From contig NZ_JAKFGB010000007.1 of assembly GCF_022267515.1 (NCBI RefSeq), forward strand, positions 124,001 through 188,000: a stretch of DNA of 64,000 nt, given 5' to 3'. A model generated the notes under the pieces. That model saw nothing but the letters and a program-made list of their open reading frames with translations. It did not search any database and had not been told where the DNA came from. The stretch's first letter is position 1. The number at the start of each line of letters is the position of its first letter. The position numbers were made by a program, and so were the translations under genes. The stretch comes from Rubinisphaera margarita (GTDB taxonomy: Bacteria > Planctomycetota > Planctomycetia > Planctomycetales > Planctomycetaceae). Shown in pieces: positions 48,566 through 59,134 of this stretch.

Positions 48566-51349
48566 ATGACCATCGCTTCGAACGCGAAGAATTCAAAAGC
48601 CCGAATTGGGACGTCGAGTGCCGTTGATCCAGTTGCTCCTGTTGTCTCCATCATCGTTCCGACGTTCCGGGAAGCCGAGAACCTGCCCGTTCTGATCCCG
48701 CAGGTCGCCGGCGCGCTCGAAAACTCTGGAATCACCTTCGAGATTCTGATTGTCGACGACAACAGTCCCGACGGGACGCCCGCGGTTTGTGATAAATTGG
48801 CCGAATCTTGGCCGGTGCGGCTGCTCGTGCGTACAACCGAACGTGGGCTTTCGAGTGCGGTCATCCACGGCATGCGGCACGCCACCGGTGATGTTCTGCT
48901 TGTCATGGATGCCGATCTGTCGCATCCGCCTGAGAAAGTCCCCGAACTGGTCGCCGCTATCCTCGAACAACAGGGCGACTTTGTCATCGGCAGCCGTTAC
49001 GTCGTCGGAGGAACAACAGGCGACGACTGGAGCCTGTTCCGCTGGATCAATTCCCAGGTCGCCACCTGGCTCTCTCGCGGACTCACCAGCGCCAGGGATC
49101 CGATGGCCGGTTTCTTCGCGCTGCGACGCACGAGCTTCGAGAGCGCTGAAGCACTCAACCCGATTGGATATAAAATCGGGCTCGAACTGATGGTGAAGTG
49201 CGGTTGCCGCCACGTGAGTGAAGTGCCGATTCACTTCCGCGATCGCCTGCACGGCGAAAGCAAGCTCTCCTTGAAGGAACAGCTCAATTACATCCGTCAT
49301 CTCGGGCGGCTTTACAAGTTTCAGCTCGGAAAGTGGTTCACGCCCCTCGCGTTTGCCGTTGTCGGGGCTTCCGGAGTGATTGTCGACCTTGCTTTGCTGA
49401 CACTGTTGATGCTCTGGGTTCAGTTTCCCCTGGCTCGAGCCGGCGCCATTGCCGGGGCCATGACGTGGAACTTCGCGGGCAATCGCTGGCTCACGTTCTC
49501 GGACCGCCGTGGTGAATCGGCCTGGAAGCAGTATTTGAAGTTCTGCCTTTCCTGCTCGCTGGGAGCGCTGATTTCCTGGGGCGTTTCGACGGCCGTCTGG
49601 AACTACGCGGCTTCCGTAGTCCACTCTCCGATGGTCGCCGCGGTCGCAGGGATTCTGAGTGGATTCGCGTTGAATTATCTGCTGAGCAACCACTTCGCGT
49701 TCCGGCAGAATGAAACCGTCGTCGACTCCCCTGCGGTTGAGTCGGCGGAACTAACCGCTCAGGAAGCGCCAGCCGCTTTCGGCTCGAAGGTCGCCACGAC
49801 GATTGGCGCGTTGTCGGTCCTGGTGATGGCCTGCGTTCTCTCCGGCTGGAGTCTGAACCGTCAACAAATTGACGGACCCGATCAGGCTCACAATGTGATG
49901 ACGAGCATTTTCTTTCACGATATGGCCCAAGATCTCCCGTCGAATCCCGTCGGTTACGCCTTTGAATATCAGCGTCAGTATCCGGCTCTGGGGCTGACAT
50001 TCTGGCCGCCTCTGTTTCATGCGACAGCCGGCACGATCATGCTCATAACCGGTCCGGACCTGTTTGCTGTCCGACTGACCATGGTTCTGTTCACGGCTCT
50101 GTTCGCGATCGCAATGTTCGCCAGCGTGCGTCGTGGAAACTCACTTCTATCGGCGGTGCTGGCAGTCGGCCTGGCGCTTTCGACAGCGGTGATGTTCGAT
50201 CTGACGAACACGACCATGCTGGAAGTCCCTTCGATGGCCATGGCTTTTCTGGCCCTCTGGCTCTACCGGAATGTTACGACGCGTGGTAGTTGGACACACT
50301 GGACGCAGGCGGTGCTGGCCGGAGCGCTGTGTGCGGCGATCGCCTACACCAAACAGCCGGCCGTTTTCGTGCTGGCCGCAATGGGAATCGATCTGCTCGT
50401 CAGCCATCGATCTCTCCTCAAAGAGGCCCGAACCTGGATCGCTGCCGCAACGACCGTCGTTCTTATGTTGCCGCTGGCCGCGTTCACACTGAAGTACGGA
50501 CGCGTCAACATCGCCCAGTCGATCGGAATTCAGGGCAACATCTATGTCGACCATCATCGTGTCGCCGACCGCTGGAGTCTGGAAGGCTGGACGTACTATC
50601 TCGAACTGATTCCGACACAGTTTGCCCTTCCCGTTCTTTTCTGTGCGGCTGCCGGAACGCTGCTGATCTTGAGCAGTCGCGATCGCCTCAAGCAGAACGG
50701 GCTGTGGCTCTGGTGCATCGTCTGCTGGTATCTGATGTTCTCGTACTTCGACAACAAACAAATTCGCTTCGTGGCCTACGCCACTCCGTTTCTGGCGATT
50801 CTGGCGACGACGTTCGCGAGCTGGTTGTCGACGAACATTCGTCTGGCTGGACTGGCCGCCATGATTGTTCTGGCCGGACTGGGAATCAACTCGGCTCGAC
50901 TCAACGCGATGAACGCCCCACGCGGCTATGATGAGATGAAGCCTCTGCTGATGTCCTGCTCCGAAGAGAATGAACCGGGGAACCTCGGCTGCTTTGGCGA
51001 AGATCACCACCTCTTTACCGCTCAGCTCCGCCTGCTGGATTCCAGGCGGCAACGCTTCAATGTTCGAGGCGACGATGCACTGCGGGAATCGGACCAGTCG
51101 CTCGTCGCAGCCGCACGTGATTACCAGATTCGCTGGTTGATCATTCAGCCGGAATCCGAACCGGGACAGTCCGCCCTCGCGCAGATTCATACGCACCCGG
51201 GACTGTTCACGCCACTGTCCGATGAAATTGTTATGGACAATGGAGAGAAGTCGTTCGCGGTCCAGATGTTCCGTTTCAACGGCGAGCTTGCAACCGAGAT
51301 GAAGTCGATCGCGCTGAAGAGCCAGATGCTGGGAATCGCCGCCGACTGA
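48566..51349 (+). CDS. GT2-GtrA-GT-C fusion glycosyltransferase
   Basis: The 927-residue protein joins three parts. Residues about 25-250 are a GT2 polyprenyl-phosphate sugar synthase like DPM1 (IIVPTFREAENLPVLI, LIVDDNSPDGT, VLLVMDADLSHPP, GSRYVVGG). Residues about 258-380 are a GtrA membrane domain with four helices (FAVVGASGVIVDLALL, NFAGNRWLTFS). From about 405 on there is a GT-C domain with about 10 helices and an acidic first loop (IDGPDQAHNVMTSIF), similar to ArnT/PMT (GT39-like). Together these could load a sugar on a lipid carrier, flip it and attach it to an acceptor; only the order of domains is seen, not the substrate. It is transcribed alone. Confidence 0.85.
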   Translation: MTIASNAKNSKARIGTSSAVDPVAPVVSIIVPTFREAENLPVLIPQVAGALENSGITFEILIVDDNSPDGTPAVCDKLAESWPVRLLVRTTERGLSSAVIHGMRHATGDVLLVMDADLSHPPEKVPELVAAILEQQGDFVIGSRYVVGGTTGDDWSLFRWINSQVATWLSRGLTSARDPMAGFFALRRTSFESAEALNPIGYKIGLELMVKCGCRHVSEVPIHFRDRLHGESKLSLKEQLNYIRHLGRLYKFQLGKWFTPLAFAVVGASGVIVDLALLTLLMLWVQFPLARAGAIAGAMTWNFAGNRWLTFSDRRGESAWKQYLKFCLSCSLGALISWGVSTAVWNYAASVVHSPMVAAVAGILSGFALNYLLSNHFAFRQNETVVDSPAVESAELTAQEAPAAFGSKVATTIGALSVLVMACVLSGWSLNRQQIDGPDQAHNVMTSIFFHDMAQDLPSNPVGYAFEYQRQYPALGLTFWPPLFHATAGTIMLITGPDLFAVRLTMVLFTALFAIAMFASVRRGNSLLSAVLAVGLALSTAVMFDLTNTTMLEVPSMAMAFLALWLYRNVTTRGSWTHWTQAVLAGALCAAIAYTKQPAVFVLAAMGIDLLVSHRSLLKEARTWIAAATTVVLMLPLAAFTLKYGRVNIAQSIGIQGNIYVDHHRVADRWSLEGWTYYLELIPTQFALPVLFCAAAGTLLILSSRDRLKQNGLWLWCIVCWYLMFSYFDNKQIRFVAYATPFLAILATTFASWLSTNIRLAGLAAMIVLAGLGINSARLNAMNAPRGYDEMKPLLMSCSEENEPGNLGCFGEDHHLFTAQLRLLDSRRQRFNVRGDDALRESDQSLVAAARDYQIRWLIIQPESEPGQSALAQIHTHPGLFTPLSDEIVMDNGEKSFAVQMFRFNGELATEMKSIALKSQMLGIAAD

Positions 51350-51364
51350 CCTCTGACAAATTCG

Positions 51365-53044
51365 CTACGGCATCGGCGCGAACAGCGGACCGTTTTCGGG
51401 TGATCCTTCAAACGTTCGCGGCGGCACGCTGTTATCCGGGACGGGTGTCAGCGAGTTAGGGATCGGCGTGACCGGCTGATTCGACGGGACGGGCGATTGC
51501 AGCGGCACTGCCGTGTCAGCCAGAACGAAGCTCGCAATCAACCAGCCGTTGCCCGAGTTCAACTCGGCGGCGCGGAACGCCTTTCCGGGGAACTTCTCCT
51601 GCGGCAGCGGAATTGTCCGCGGCAGATGCATCGGTTGCAGCTGAGCTTTGAGTTGCGATGCGATCGCACTTTGAGTCAACCCCGGCGGCTCGGGGTTCCC
51701 CTCTTTGTCCTCTTCAAAGACATCCACACCGACAGTCCGGAAGACAATGTGACTGTCGTCGAAGCTCGCGGAGATTTTCAGATGGATCTGCTGAATCTCA
51801 GTACCAGGAAGGTTTCCCGCCTGAAACGTCCCTCTCAACTGCAGCGACAGATGATCTTCCTCAAACAGCGCGACCAGCGGGGCCGTTTCGGCAAAGCGAA
51901 AATCGATTGGCACCGGGAACTGCTGCTGACTGGAGACATCCTCGTCGGTGTAGGCGCTCAGAAAACGGTCGACGATCGCCTTCAGATTATTCAGCGAGAT
52001 GACCCGCCCGGCCAGAGAACGTTTCGCGGCAATCGTCGCAAACAGACTTTCGTGCAGATGCACTTCGAGATCGCTTTGTGATGTCGACGGCGCGGGGACG
52101 ATGTTCGGATCGACTGACTGCGACAGATCCGGCAAGGGAACCGCGACGTTGAAAGGAATCATCTTCTCGGTGAGTCGGTAATCCCAGTAAAGACGATCGG
52201 CTGAGGAAAAGGCCGACTTCTGCTGAGGCGCGACGTTCCAGTCTTCGAGCCGGGCCCAGAGATCGTTCTGTAGCGAGCGATCGGCTTCGGAAAGCTGGCG
52301 GTCAAACTCGCTGTCGAGTTGCGGCTGCAACTTATCAAGCATTCGCTGCCCGGCAATCATGTTCGATTGAGGCGTCCGGGCGACGGCAGCGTTGTAGGCA
52401 ATGCGGTCGGCGAGACGTCCGAAGATCGGCAGCCGGCCCTGCGGAGTGCGCGCATTCATCACCCGCTGATTGGGCATAACCTGAATCACGGCCTTCTGGG
52501 TGAGAATCTTTTCGCCATCGAGAAGGACAGGCTTCGTGGCCGTGAAGACCGAATTGCCCTGCTGCAGAACCTCCGCCTGCGCGGTCCGGGCGGTGATCGT
52601 CGACTCGACGTGACCATTGACGATGAAGAGGAACTTCGCCCCCTCCTGACTCGGCTGGCAATCGATATCGACCCGGGTCTGGGTTGTCTGGAGGCCATCG
52701 ATAACCGCTCCCGGGACAACTTCCTGCACGGGCGAGCTGTTCACATCCTGCCGGGCAAGAAGCGTTTTCAAAGCCTGCTCAGAGAATTCGAAATGCACTT
52801 CGCCCTGATAGGCGGCACGATAATCGACGGGAGGCTCGGCAGCCGGAGGAACAAACGAATTTGGCGGCGGTGGACCCGGCACGGCTGCCCCGGGTGGCCC
52901 CATGGGAGGATAGGGACGCTGCGGCCGTGGAATCGGAAACTGACCCCAGAGGCGAATCGGTGCGACCAGCGTGACGACCAGGACCAGGAGCAATGTGCTC
53001 CCTTGAAAACGTGTGAGTCTGAGATTCGGGCAGCACACGATCAT
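51365..53044 (-). CDS. Exported proline-rich protein of unknown function
   Basis: From the ATG at 53044 (GGAAGGAA upstream) the product is 559 residues with a signal peptide (STLLLVLVVTLVAPIRLWGQ) and a proline-rich segment (RPQRPYPPMGPPGAAVPGPP). Residues about 80-500 are probably soluble with mixed strand and helix, and another Pro/Ser-rich tail follows. Repeated DxD/long-strand patterns such as TRVDIDCQPSQEGAKFLFIVNGHVES suggest a beta-rich fold. I know no named family. The frame is open to 53161, but the signal peptide and ribosome-binding site favour 53044. It is convergent with the GT fusion and diverges from rplY. Confidence 0.75.
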   Translation of the reverse strand: MIVCCPNLRLTRFQGSTLLLVLVVTLVAPIRLWGQFPIPRPQRPYPPMGPPGAAVPGPPPPNSFVPPAAEPPVDYRAAYQGEVHFEFSEQALKTLLARQDVNSSPVQEVVPGAVIDGLQTTQTRVDIDCQPSQEGAKFLFIVNGHVESTITARTAQAEVLQQGNSVFTATKPVLLDGEKILTQKAVIQVMPNQRVMNARTPQGRLPIFGRLADRIAYNAAVARTPQSNMIAGQRMLDKLQPQLDSEFDRQLSEADRSLQNDLWARLEDWNVAPQQKSAFSSADRLYWDYRLTEKMIPFNVAVPLPDLSQSVDPNIVPAPSTSQSDLEVHLHESLFATIAAKRSLAGRVISLNNLKAIVDRFLSAYTDEDVSSQQQFPVPIDFRFAETAPLVALFEEDHLSLQLRGTFQAGNLPGTEIQQIHLKISASFDDSHIVFRTVGVDVFEEDKEGNPEPPGLTQSAIASQLKAQLQPMHLPRTIPLPQEKFPGKAFRAAELNSGNGWLIASFVLADTAVPLQSPVPSNQPVTPIPNSLTPVPDNSVPPRTFEGSPENGPLFAPMP

Positions 53045-53425
53045 GATTCCTTCCGGTCGGTGCACGAACGTAATGAGCAGTTTTACAGTATCGGCGGCCT
53101 TGCCGATGGATTCTCTCATCCGACTGCTGTCTGTCTCGGCTGTTACAGGCCGTTCCCTCAATTTTTAGTAACTGTTCCCGATGAAAGGCTTGTACAAATC
53201 GCGGGACGACTCTATCCTCTCGGTTTCTTCTGCGGGACGTAAGTTTAGCTCCGCTCCCAATTGCGTCGAGCCCAATTTCTCCTGCGAAGCCGGTGATATT
53301 GTCCCCAGCGATTGCCGGAACGGAGTGACCAGCAGGTCGTGCAACAACGAGGAGAGTCCTTGTTGATCGCCGGGTAGACACACAGATTTTCACAGCAGAT
53401 TTTTATCTCACAAAGTCGAACAGCA
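53045..53425. other. Intergenic gap upstream of rplY
   Basis: About 380 bases between the divergent exported-protein gene and rplY. It contains the candidate promoter described at 53190-53218 and a leader of about 200 bases. A 62-codon frame at 53181-53366 has no ribosome-binding site or motif and is not called. No tRNA or terminator was seen. Confidence 0.4.
53190..53218 (+). promoter_or_regulatory. Candidate promoter of the rplY-pth-rpsF cluster
   Basis: TTGTAC (53190-53195) and TATCCT (53213-53218) are separated by 17 bases, matching a sigma-70 layout with four of six bases conserved in each box. It would give a leader of about 200 bases before rplY. Confidence 0.35.
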
Positions 53426-54055
53426 ATGTCAGATGATCCCAAATTGGCAGCTCAGCGTCGCGAATCGCTGGGCAGTAGTGCGACCAAAAAACTTCGTCGC
53501 GAAGGTCTGATCCCAGGCAATATCTACGGTCACAAGGAAGAAACGATCGCGTTTGCTGTCTCTTCTGACACCTTGAACCCGATTATTGCCTCCGGCCACA
53601 AAGTGGTCGACTTTTCCCTGAATGGCAAGGAAGAGAAGGCCATTATTAAGGACGTTCAGTGGGACACCTTCTCCCAGTTCGTTCAGCACTTCGATCTGCT
53701 TCGCGTCGACGCCAACGAACGCGTCAGCACTGAAGTCGAGATCGTGGTTCGCGGTATCGCTCCAGGTGTCCTGGCCGGCGGCATCCTCGAACAGACTCAC
53801 CACTACCTGCCGATCGAATGCCCCGTCATTCGTCTGCCGGAACAGATTATCATCCGCGTGACCGATCTCAAACTCGGTCAGGCCGTGCACGTCAGCGATC
53901 TCGATCTTCCGAAAGACTGTTCAACGACTCTTCCGGGTGAAGAAGTTGTTGTTCACATCGTCGAACCGCGGAAAGCCCCGGTCACAGACGAAGAAACCGA
54001 AGGCTCAGCTGAGCCGGAAGTTGTCGGAGCCGACAAGGACGCCGACGAAGAGTAA
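53426..54055 (+). CDS. rplY: 50S ribosomal protein L25/general stress protein Ctc
   Basis: The 209-residue protein is the long Ctc form of L25: the RNA-binding L25 domain (KLRREGLIPGNIYG, KDVQWDTFSQFVQHFDLLRVD, about residues 10-95) and a C-terminal beta domain (PVIRLPEQIIIRVTDLKLGQAVHVSDLDLP). An acidic tail (about the last 30 residues, ending VVGADKDADEE) completes it. It binds 5S rRNA in the large subunit. pth follows after 141 bases, a common order in bacteria. The ATG at 53426 matches the family start. Confidence 0.93.
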   Translation: MSDDPKLAAQRRESLGSSATKKLRREGLIPGNIYGHKEETIAFAVSSDTLNPIIASGHKVVDFSLNGKEEKAIIKDVQWDTFSQFVQHFDLLRVDANERVSTEVEIVVRGIAPGVLAGGILEQTHHYLPIECPVIRLPEQIIIRVTDLKLGQAVHVSDLDLPKDCSTTLPGEEVVVHIVEPRKAPVTDEETEGSAEPEVVGADKDADEE

Positions 54056-54196
54056 TCATCGCCGTTCTTCACTTTTTCGAAGATGGCTCGCCCGGCAGCG
54101 TGATCTGATCGACCTCGCCGCAGGAATTCCTCCCGGGAACTCCCTTGCGGCGATTCGAGTTTACCGGCGAGCGTTCAGATCCTCCGAGCACCGGTT

Positions 54197-54763
54197 ATGA
54201 AAGCAGTCGTTGGCCTTGGAAATCCCGGACGCCGGTATCAGGGAACACGACATAACATCGGTTTCCTGGTCCTGGATGAACTGGCACGGCGTCACGCCGC
54301 CAGCCCGTCGTCCTTGCGACACGACTCGGAGATCAAAGAGATTTTCCTGGGAGGCGAGAAAATCGTTCTCGCTGCCCCGCAGACATATATGAACTTGAGC
54401 GGATCGGCAGTCGCCAGCCTGGTGAACTTTCACAAGTTGCCCCTGGAAGACCTGCTGGTCATCTCAGACGACCTGAATCTGCCTCCTGGACAACTTCGCC
54501 TCCGGGCTTCCGGTTCCAGTGGCGGGCAGAAAGGTCTCAAAGACATCGCCCTGCGACTCGGGACGGAGGATTTTGCCCGACTGCGTTTTGGCATCGGGCG
54601 TCCGAGTGGTCCGATGGACATCTCGGCATACGTCCTGCAGAAGTTCAGCGGAGATGAAGACGACATCATTCAGGAAGCGATCCAGCGAGCAGCCGATGGC
54701 GTGGAACTCTGGATTCAATCCGGAGCGGTGGAAGCCATGAATCGCGTTAATCAGAAGGCGTAA
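54197..54763 (+). CDS. pth: Peptidyl-tRNA hydrolase
   Basis: The 188-residue enzyme begins MKAVVGLGNPGRRYQGTRHNIGFLVLDEL, placing the catalytic His at about residue 20. It has PQTYMNLSGSAV, the ISDDLNLPPG aspartate near residue 95 and the SSGGQKGLKDI segment. It frees tRNA from stalled peptidyl-tRNA in the cytosol. Length is normal. It lies between rplY and rpsF in the same direction, with about 210 bases before rpsF. Confidence 0.96.
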   Translation: MKAVVGLGNPGRRYQGTRHNIGFLVLDELARRHAASPSSLRHDSEIKEIFLGGEKIVLAAPQTYMNLSGSAVASLVNFHKLPLEDLLVISDDLNLPPGQLRLRASGSSGGQKGLKDIALRLGTEDFARLRFGIGRPSGPMDISAYVLQKFSGDEDDIIQEAIQRAADGVELWIQSGAVEAMNRVNQKA

Positions 54764-54905
54764 CGCCCGAGGTCAGGATTCTGGTAGGTCCGAAGATTGA
54801 TTCTACAGCGAATTTCGCTAACCTAACGTTTTGCGAACGCCGCAAACGAATAACGATTTGATCAGGGCCGAGCTGGTAACAGACTTCGCATCGGTTGTGA
54901 ATAAG

Positions 54906-54946
54906 GTCCCCGAGGGGACGTGGACAAGTGGAGTCCCTCAGGGGAC
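54906..54946 (+). promoter_or_regulatory. Paired hairpins in the rpsF leader
   Basis: GTCCCCGAGGGGAC (54906-54919) and GTCCCTCAGGGGAC (54933-54946) are two near-identical self-complementary units 13 bases apart. Their arms are interchangeable, so alternative pairings are possible. They end 12 bases before the rpsF ribosome-binding site GGGGAGAG (54959-54966). A similar AGTCCC-TCA-GGGACT unit occurs at 20045-20059. They may regulate rpsF or be a dispersed repeat; position fits an autoregulatory leader, but I cannot confirm the S6:S18-binding motif. Confidence 0.4.
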
Positions 54947-54971
54947 AAGGAAACGATTGGGGAGAGACACG

Positions 54972-55415
54972 TTGGCACTGCGCAGTTATGAAATCATGTT
55001 TCTGCTGGACAGCGGAAAATACGCAACGGATCCAGATGGCGTAACTGCCGAGATTCACGGGATGCTCGAGAAAATCGGAGCAGAAATCGTGACGGCTCGT
55101 CCCTGGATGGATGGCAAACTGGCTTACCCGATCGAAGGGCACCGCAAAGGTCTGCACTATCTGACCTACGTCAAAGCCGACTCGAACGAAGTGCCGAAGT
55201 TGCAGCGTATGTGTCGCCTGAGCAACGTCGTGCTCCGCTACATGTGCATCGTTCCGCCTGAACAGCTGTTCGAGCCGATGTCTCACGCTCTGCTTGACGA
55301 GCACGCCAGCCACGGCCATTCCGAAGAGGGAGAAGGCGGCAGCGAAGAGGGCGAGAAGAACGAAAAAAGCGAGAAGAGCGAAGAGAACAAATCAGAAGAA
55401 GCCGCAAACGCCTGA
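54972..55415 (+). CDS. rpsF: 30S ribosomal protein S6
   Basis: The 147-residue protein starts at the TTG at 54972 (MALRSYEIMFLLDSGKY), supported by GGGGAGAG six to eight bases upstream and by the family N terminus. The S6 fold covers about residues 4-95 (MDGKLAYPIEGHRKGLHYLTYV, NVVLRYMCIV). A highly charged tail rich in Glu, Lys and Ser (about residues 115-147) follows; it is longer than usual. S6 binds S18 and 16S rRNA in the platform of the small subunit. ssb comes next. The frame is open to 54831, but those codons include the leader hairpins. Confidence 0.92.
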   Translation: MALRSYEIMFLLDSGKYATDPDGVTAEIHGMLEKIGAEIVTARPWMDGKLAYPIEGHRKGLHYLTYVKADSNEVPKLQRMCRLSNVVLRYMCIVPPEQLFEPMSHALLDEHASHGHSEEGEGGSEEGEKNEKSEKSEENKSEEAANA

Positions 55416-55523
55416 TCTGTTCCTGCTGCTCATTGAAGACCGGATCGGCCCGTCGAACAGACGCTTTGCCACGAGGCACTCGCGTTTCTCACGGGCAACG
55501 TACGGAGAACCAGGAGCTCAACC

Positions 55524-56024
55524 ATGGCCAGCTTTAACCGGGTCATCCTTGTCGGAAACCTCACACGCGATCCACAGGTGCGTTACACCACCGGTGGAAC
55601 GGCCGTCAGTGAGATTGGATTGGCCGTCAACCGTCAATGGTTTGACAAACAGTCGAACCAGAAGCGGGAAGAGACCACCTTCGTCGACGTCACACTTTGG
55701 GGACGCCAGGCGGAAGTGGCCGGCGAATATCTGTCCAAGGGACGCCCCGTGCTGATCGAAGGACGACTCCAGCTCGATCAGTGGGAAGACAAACAGTCGG
55801 GTGAGAAGCGCAGCAAACTTCGCGTTGTCGGTGAGACAATGCAGCTGCTGGGCGGACGTGGTGAAGGCGGCGGTGGTGGTGCAGGTGGCGGCGGACGTCC
55901 CGCGGGATCTCAGCGATCTCAAGGGGGCGGAAGCTCGGCTCACTCGTCTCGCGACGATGACATGCCCCCTTCTCCAGTCGACTCCTTTTACGACAGTGGC
56001 CCCGAAGACGACGTTCCGTTCTAA
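55524..56024 (+). CDS. ssb: Single-stranded DNA-binding protein
   Basis: The 166-residue SSB has an N-terminal OB fold (ASFNRVILVGNLTRDPQVRYTTGGTAVSEIGLAVNR through LRVVGETMQLLG, residues 2-109), a Gly-rich linker (GEGGGGGAGGGGRPAG) and the acidic tip PEDDVPF that docks repair and replication proteins. It protects single-stranded DNA during replication, repair and uptake. AGGAG stands 7 bases before the ATG. It sits between rpsF and rplI, the position where rpsR is often found next in other bacteria, but no rpsR is present. Confidence 0.96.
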   Translation: MASFNRVILVGNLTRDPQVRYTTGGTAVSEIGLAVNRQWFDKQSNQKREETTFVDVTLWGRQAEVAGEYLSKGRPVLIEGRLQLDQWEDKQSGEKRSKLRVVGETMQLLGGRGEGGGGGAGGGGRPAGSQRSQGGGSSAHSSRDDDMPPSPVDSFYDSGPEDDVPF

Positions 56025-56165
56025 AGAACGGCCGAAAAACGACGACGGGAACCGAAGAGACAACAATTTTCGCTGCGTGTTTGCCGATTTCAGGGAAGAA
56101 CTCAGGAAGACGCGACCAGGCAGATCTATCGATACTTTTACAATCCAGACGTTCAAGGTGTGATT

Positions 56166-56672
56166 ATGCGTCAAGTCAAACGTAGACCAGTTTATTCGCC
56201 ACGCACCCGAGGTGCGGTCGAATTGCTGCTGGCAGAAAACGTTCCCTCTCTGGGTGAGCAGGGCGAAATCGTTCGCGTGAAGCCGGGTTACGCTCGCAAC
56301 TACCTGCTGCCTCACGGACTGGCCACGATCGCCACCGATGAAAACAAGAAGGCTGTTGAAGAGCACCGTGCTCGCCTCCAGGAAGTCGAGAAGCAGCGTA
56401 AGGGCGGTGCCCGCAAGCTGGCCGAATCGGTCTCCAAGTACTCGGTGACCCTGGAAGCGAATGCCAACGAAGAAGGCCACCTGTACGGCTCCATTCTGGG
56501 TGCCGACATCAGCAAGGCCCTGATCGCCGCTGGTTATCCGGTTGAGCCGGAACACATTCGCCTCGACGGTCCGCTCAAGGAACTGGGCATGTACACCGTT
56601 AAGCTGCAGCTGCACCCCGAAGTCAGCTCAGACGTCAAAGTCTGGGTGGTGCCCGTCAGCAGCCGAAAGTAA
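56166..56672 (+). CDS. rplI: 50S ribosomal protein L9
   Basis: The 168-residue protein has the L9 N domain (VELLLAENVPSLGEQGEIVRVKPGYARNYLLPHGLA, about residues 18-52), the long connecting helix (EEHRARLQEVEKQRKGGARKLAE) and the C domain (LYGSILGADISKAL to VKLQLHPEVSSDVKVWVV). About 15 extra residues (MRQVKRRPVYSPRTRG) precede the usual L9 start. ATG 56166 has AAGGTG about six bases upstream; an in-frame GTG at 56160 is less likely. L9 binds 23S rRNA near the L1 stalk. Confidence 0.94.
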   Translation: MRQVKRRPVYSPRTRGAVELLLAENVPSLGEQGEIVRVKPGYARNYLLPHGLATIATDENKKAVEEHRARLQEVEKQRKGGARKLAESVSKYSVTLEANANEEGHLYGSILGADISKALIAAGYPVEPEHIRLDGPLKELGMYTVKLQLHPEVSSDVKVWVVPVSSRK

Positions 56673-56866
56673 GCATCGACTGTTTGCCGCGGCACGTCGC
56701 CTGAACTGACGATGCCCGGACCAGTCGCAGAGAATCCGGGGTGTCGACTCTCTCAGGGATCGACATCCCTTTTTTACGCCCTCAGCGAATACCGAATCCG
56801 TTTTCGGACCTCGGCCAACACCGGGGTTGCTGAGTGCCGAAGTCGCCTCGACTTGCAGGAGCGTCC

Positions 56867-58244
<1,378 letters not shown>

Positions 58245-58258
<14 letters not shown>

Positions 58259-59048
58259 TTCCCCATCGGACAAAGCCATGCCGGAAGAACGATTCGCCAG
58301 TCTCGACAGCCGGGCCGCGATGGTAACCGGCTCGTCATCGGGCATCGGTCGAGCCATCGCGCTGGAACTCGCCGCCGGCGGAGCCGACGTGATTGTCCAT
58401 TACAACAGCAACCGCGATGGAGCCGAGGAAACGGCCAGGCAAATCCGCGATTGCGGACGAAGAGCGGTTCTGTTGCAGGCCGATCTCAGCAATGAAGCCG
58501 CCGCCGGGACACTCGTCGAGGATGCCTTCACGGCTTTTCCTCAGCTCGACATCTGGATCAACAATGCCGGCGTCGATCTGCTGACTGGCGAAGCTCGTGA
58601 CTGGCCCTACGAGACCAAACTGCAGCGTCTTTTCGAAATCGACGTGCGGGGCACGGTTCTGCTTTCAAAATCGGCCGGCAAGCGGTTCATGGAATCGAAG
58701 CGAGGCACGATCATCAACATTGGCTGGGATCAGGCCGAACGGGGCATGGAAGGCGATAGCGGTGAACTGTTCGCCACGGCCAAGAACGCCATTATGGGCT
58801 TTTCCCGCTCCCTGGCTCTTTCGCTTGCTCCGGATGTTCGCGTGAACTGCGTCGCCCCGGGATGGATTCGCACCGCGTGGGGGGAAGGCGCCGGCAATAC
58901 GTGGCAGGAGCGGGTTCTTCGAGAAACGCCGCTCAAACGCTGGGGGACTCCTGAAGATATCGCCCACTGCGTGCGGTTTCTGGTGTCCGTTGAGGCGAAC
59001 TATCTGACCGGGCAGGTGTTCTACGTTAATGGCGGGGCCGAACGCTGA
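58245..59048 (+). CDS. SDR-family protein with altered catalytic residues
   Basis: The 267-residue Rossmann protein has the cofactor motif TGSSSGIGRAIALELAAGG (about 28-46), NNAG in WINNAGVDLLTG and the PGWIRT/YLTGQVFYVNGGAER ending of classical SDRs. Two catalytic residues differ: the YxxxK motif reads F176-A-T-A-K180, and the Ser position falls in INIGWDQAE without a clear Ser. It is therefore either catalytically weak, altered in mechanism or a binding protein. AGGGGG lies before the ATG. It overlaps the dnaB stop by 14 bases and is probably translationally coupled to it. Confidence 0.8.
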
Positions 59049-59134
59049 CCCGGCCCGCGGAACGCAGCCTGAATTACCCGGCCGCCGGAACGACCGGGTT
59101 GTGCGTCGATGCTCGTACAGCTAAGGAATGACGC

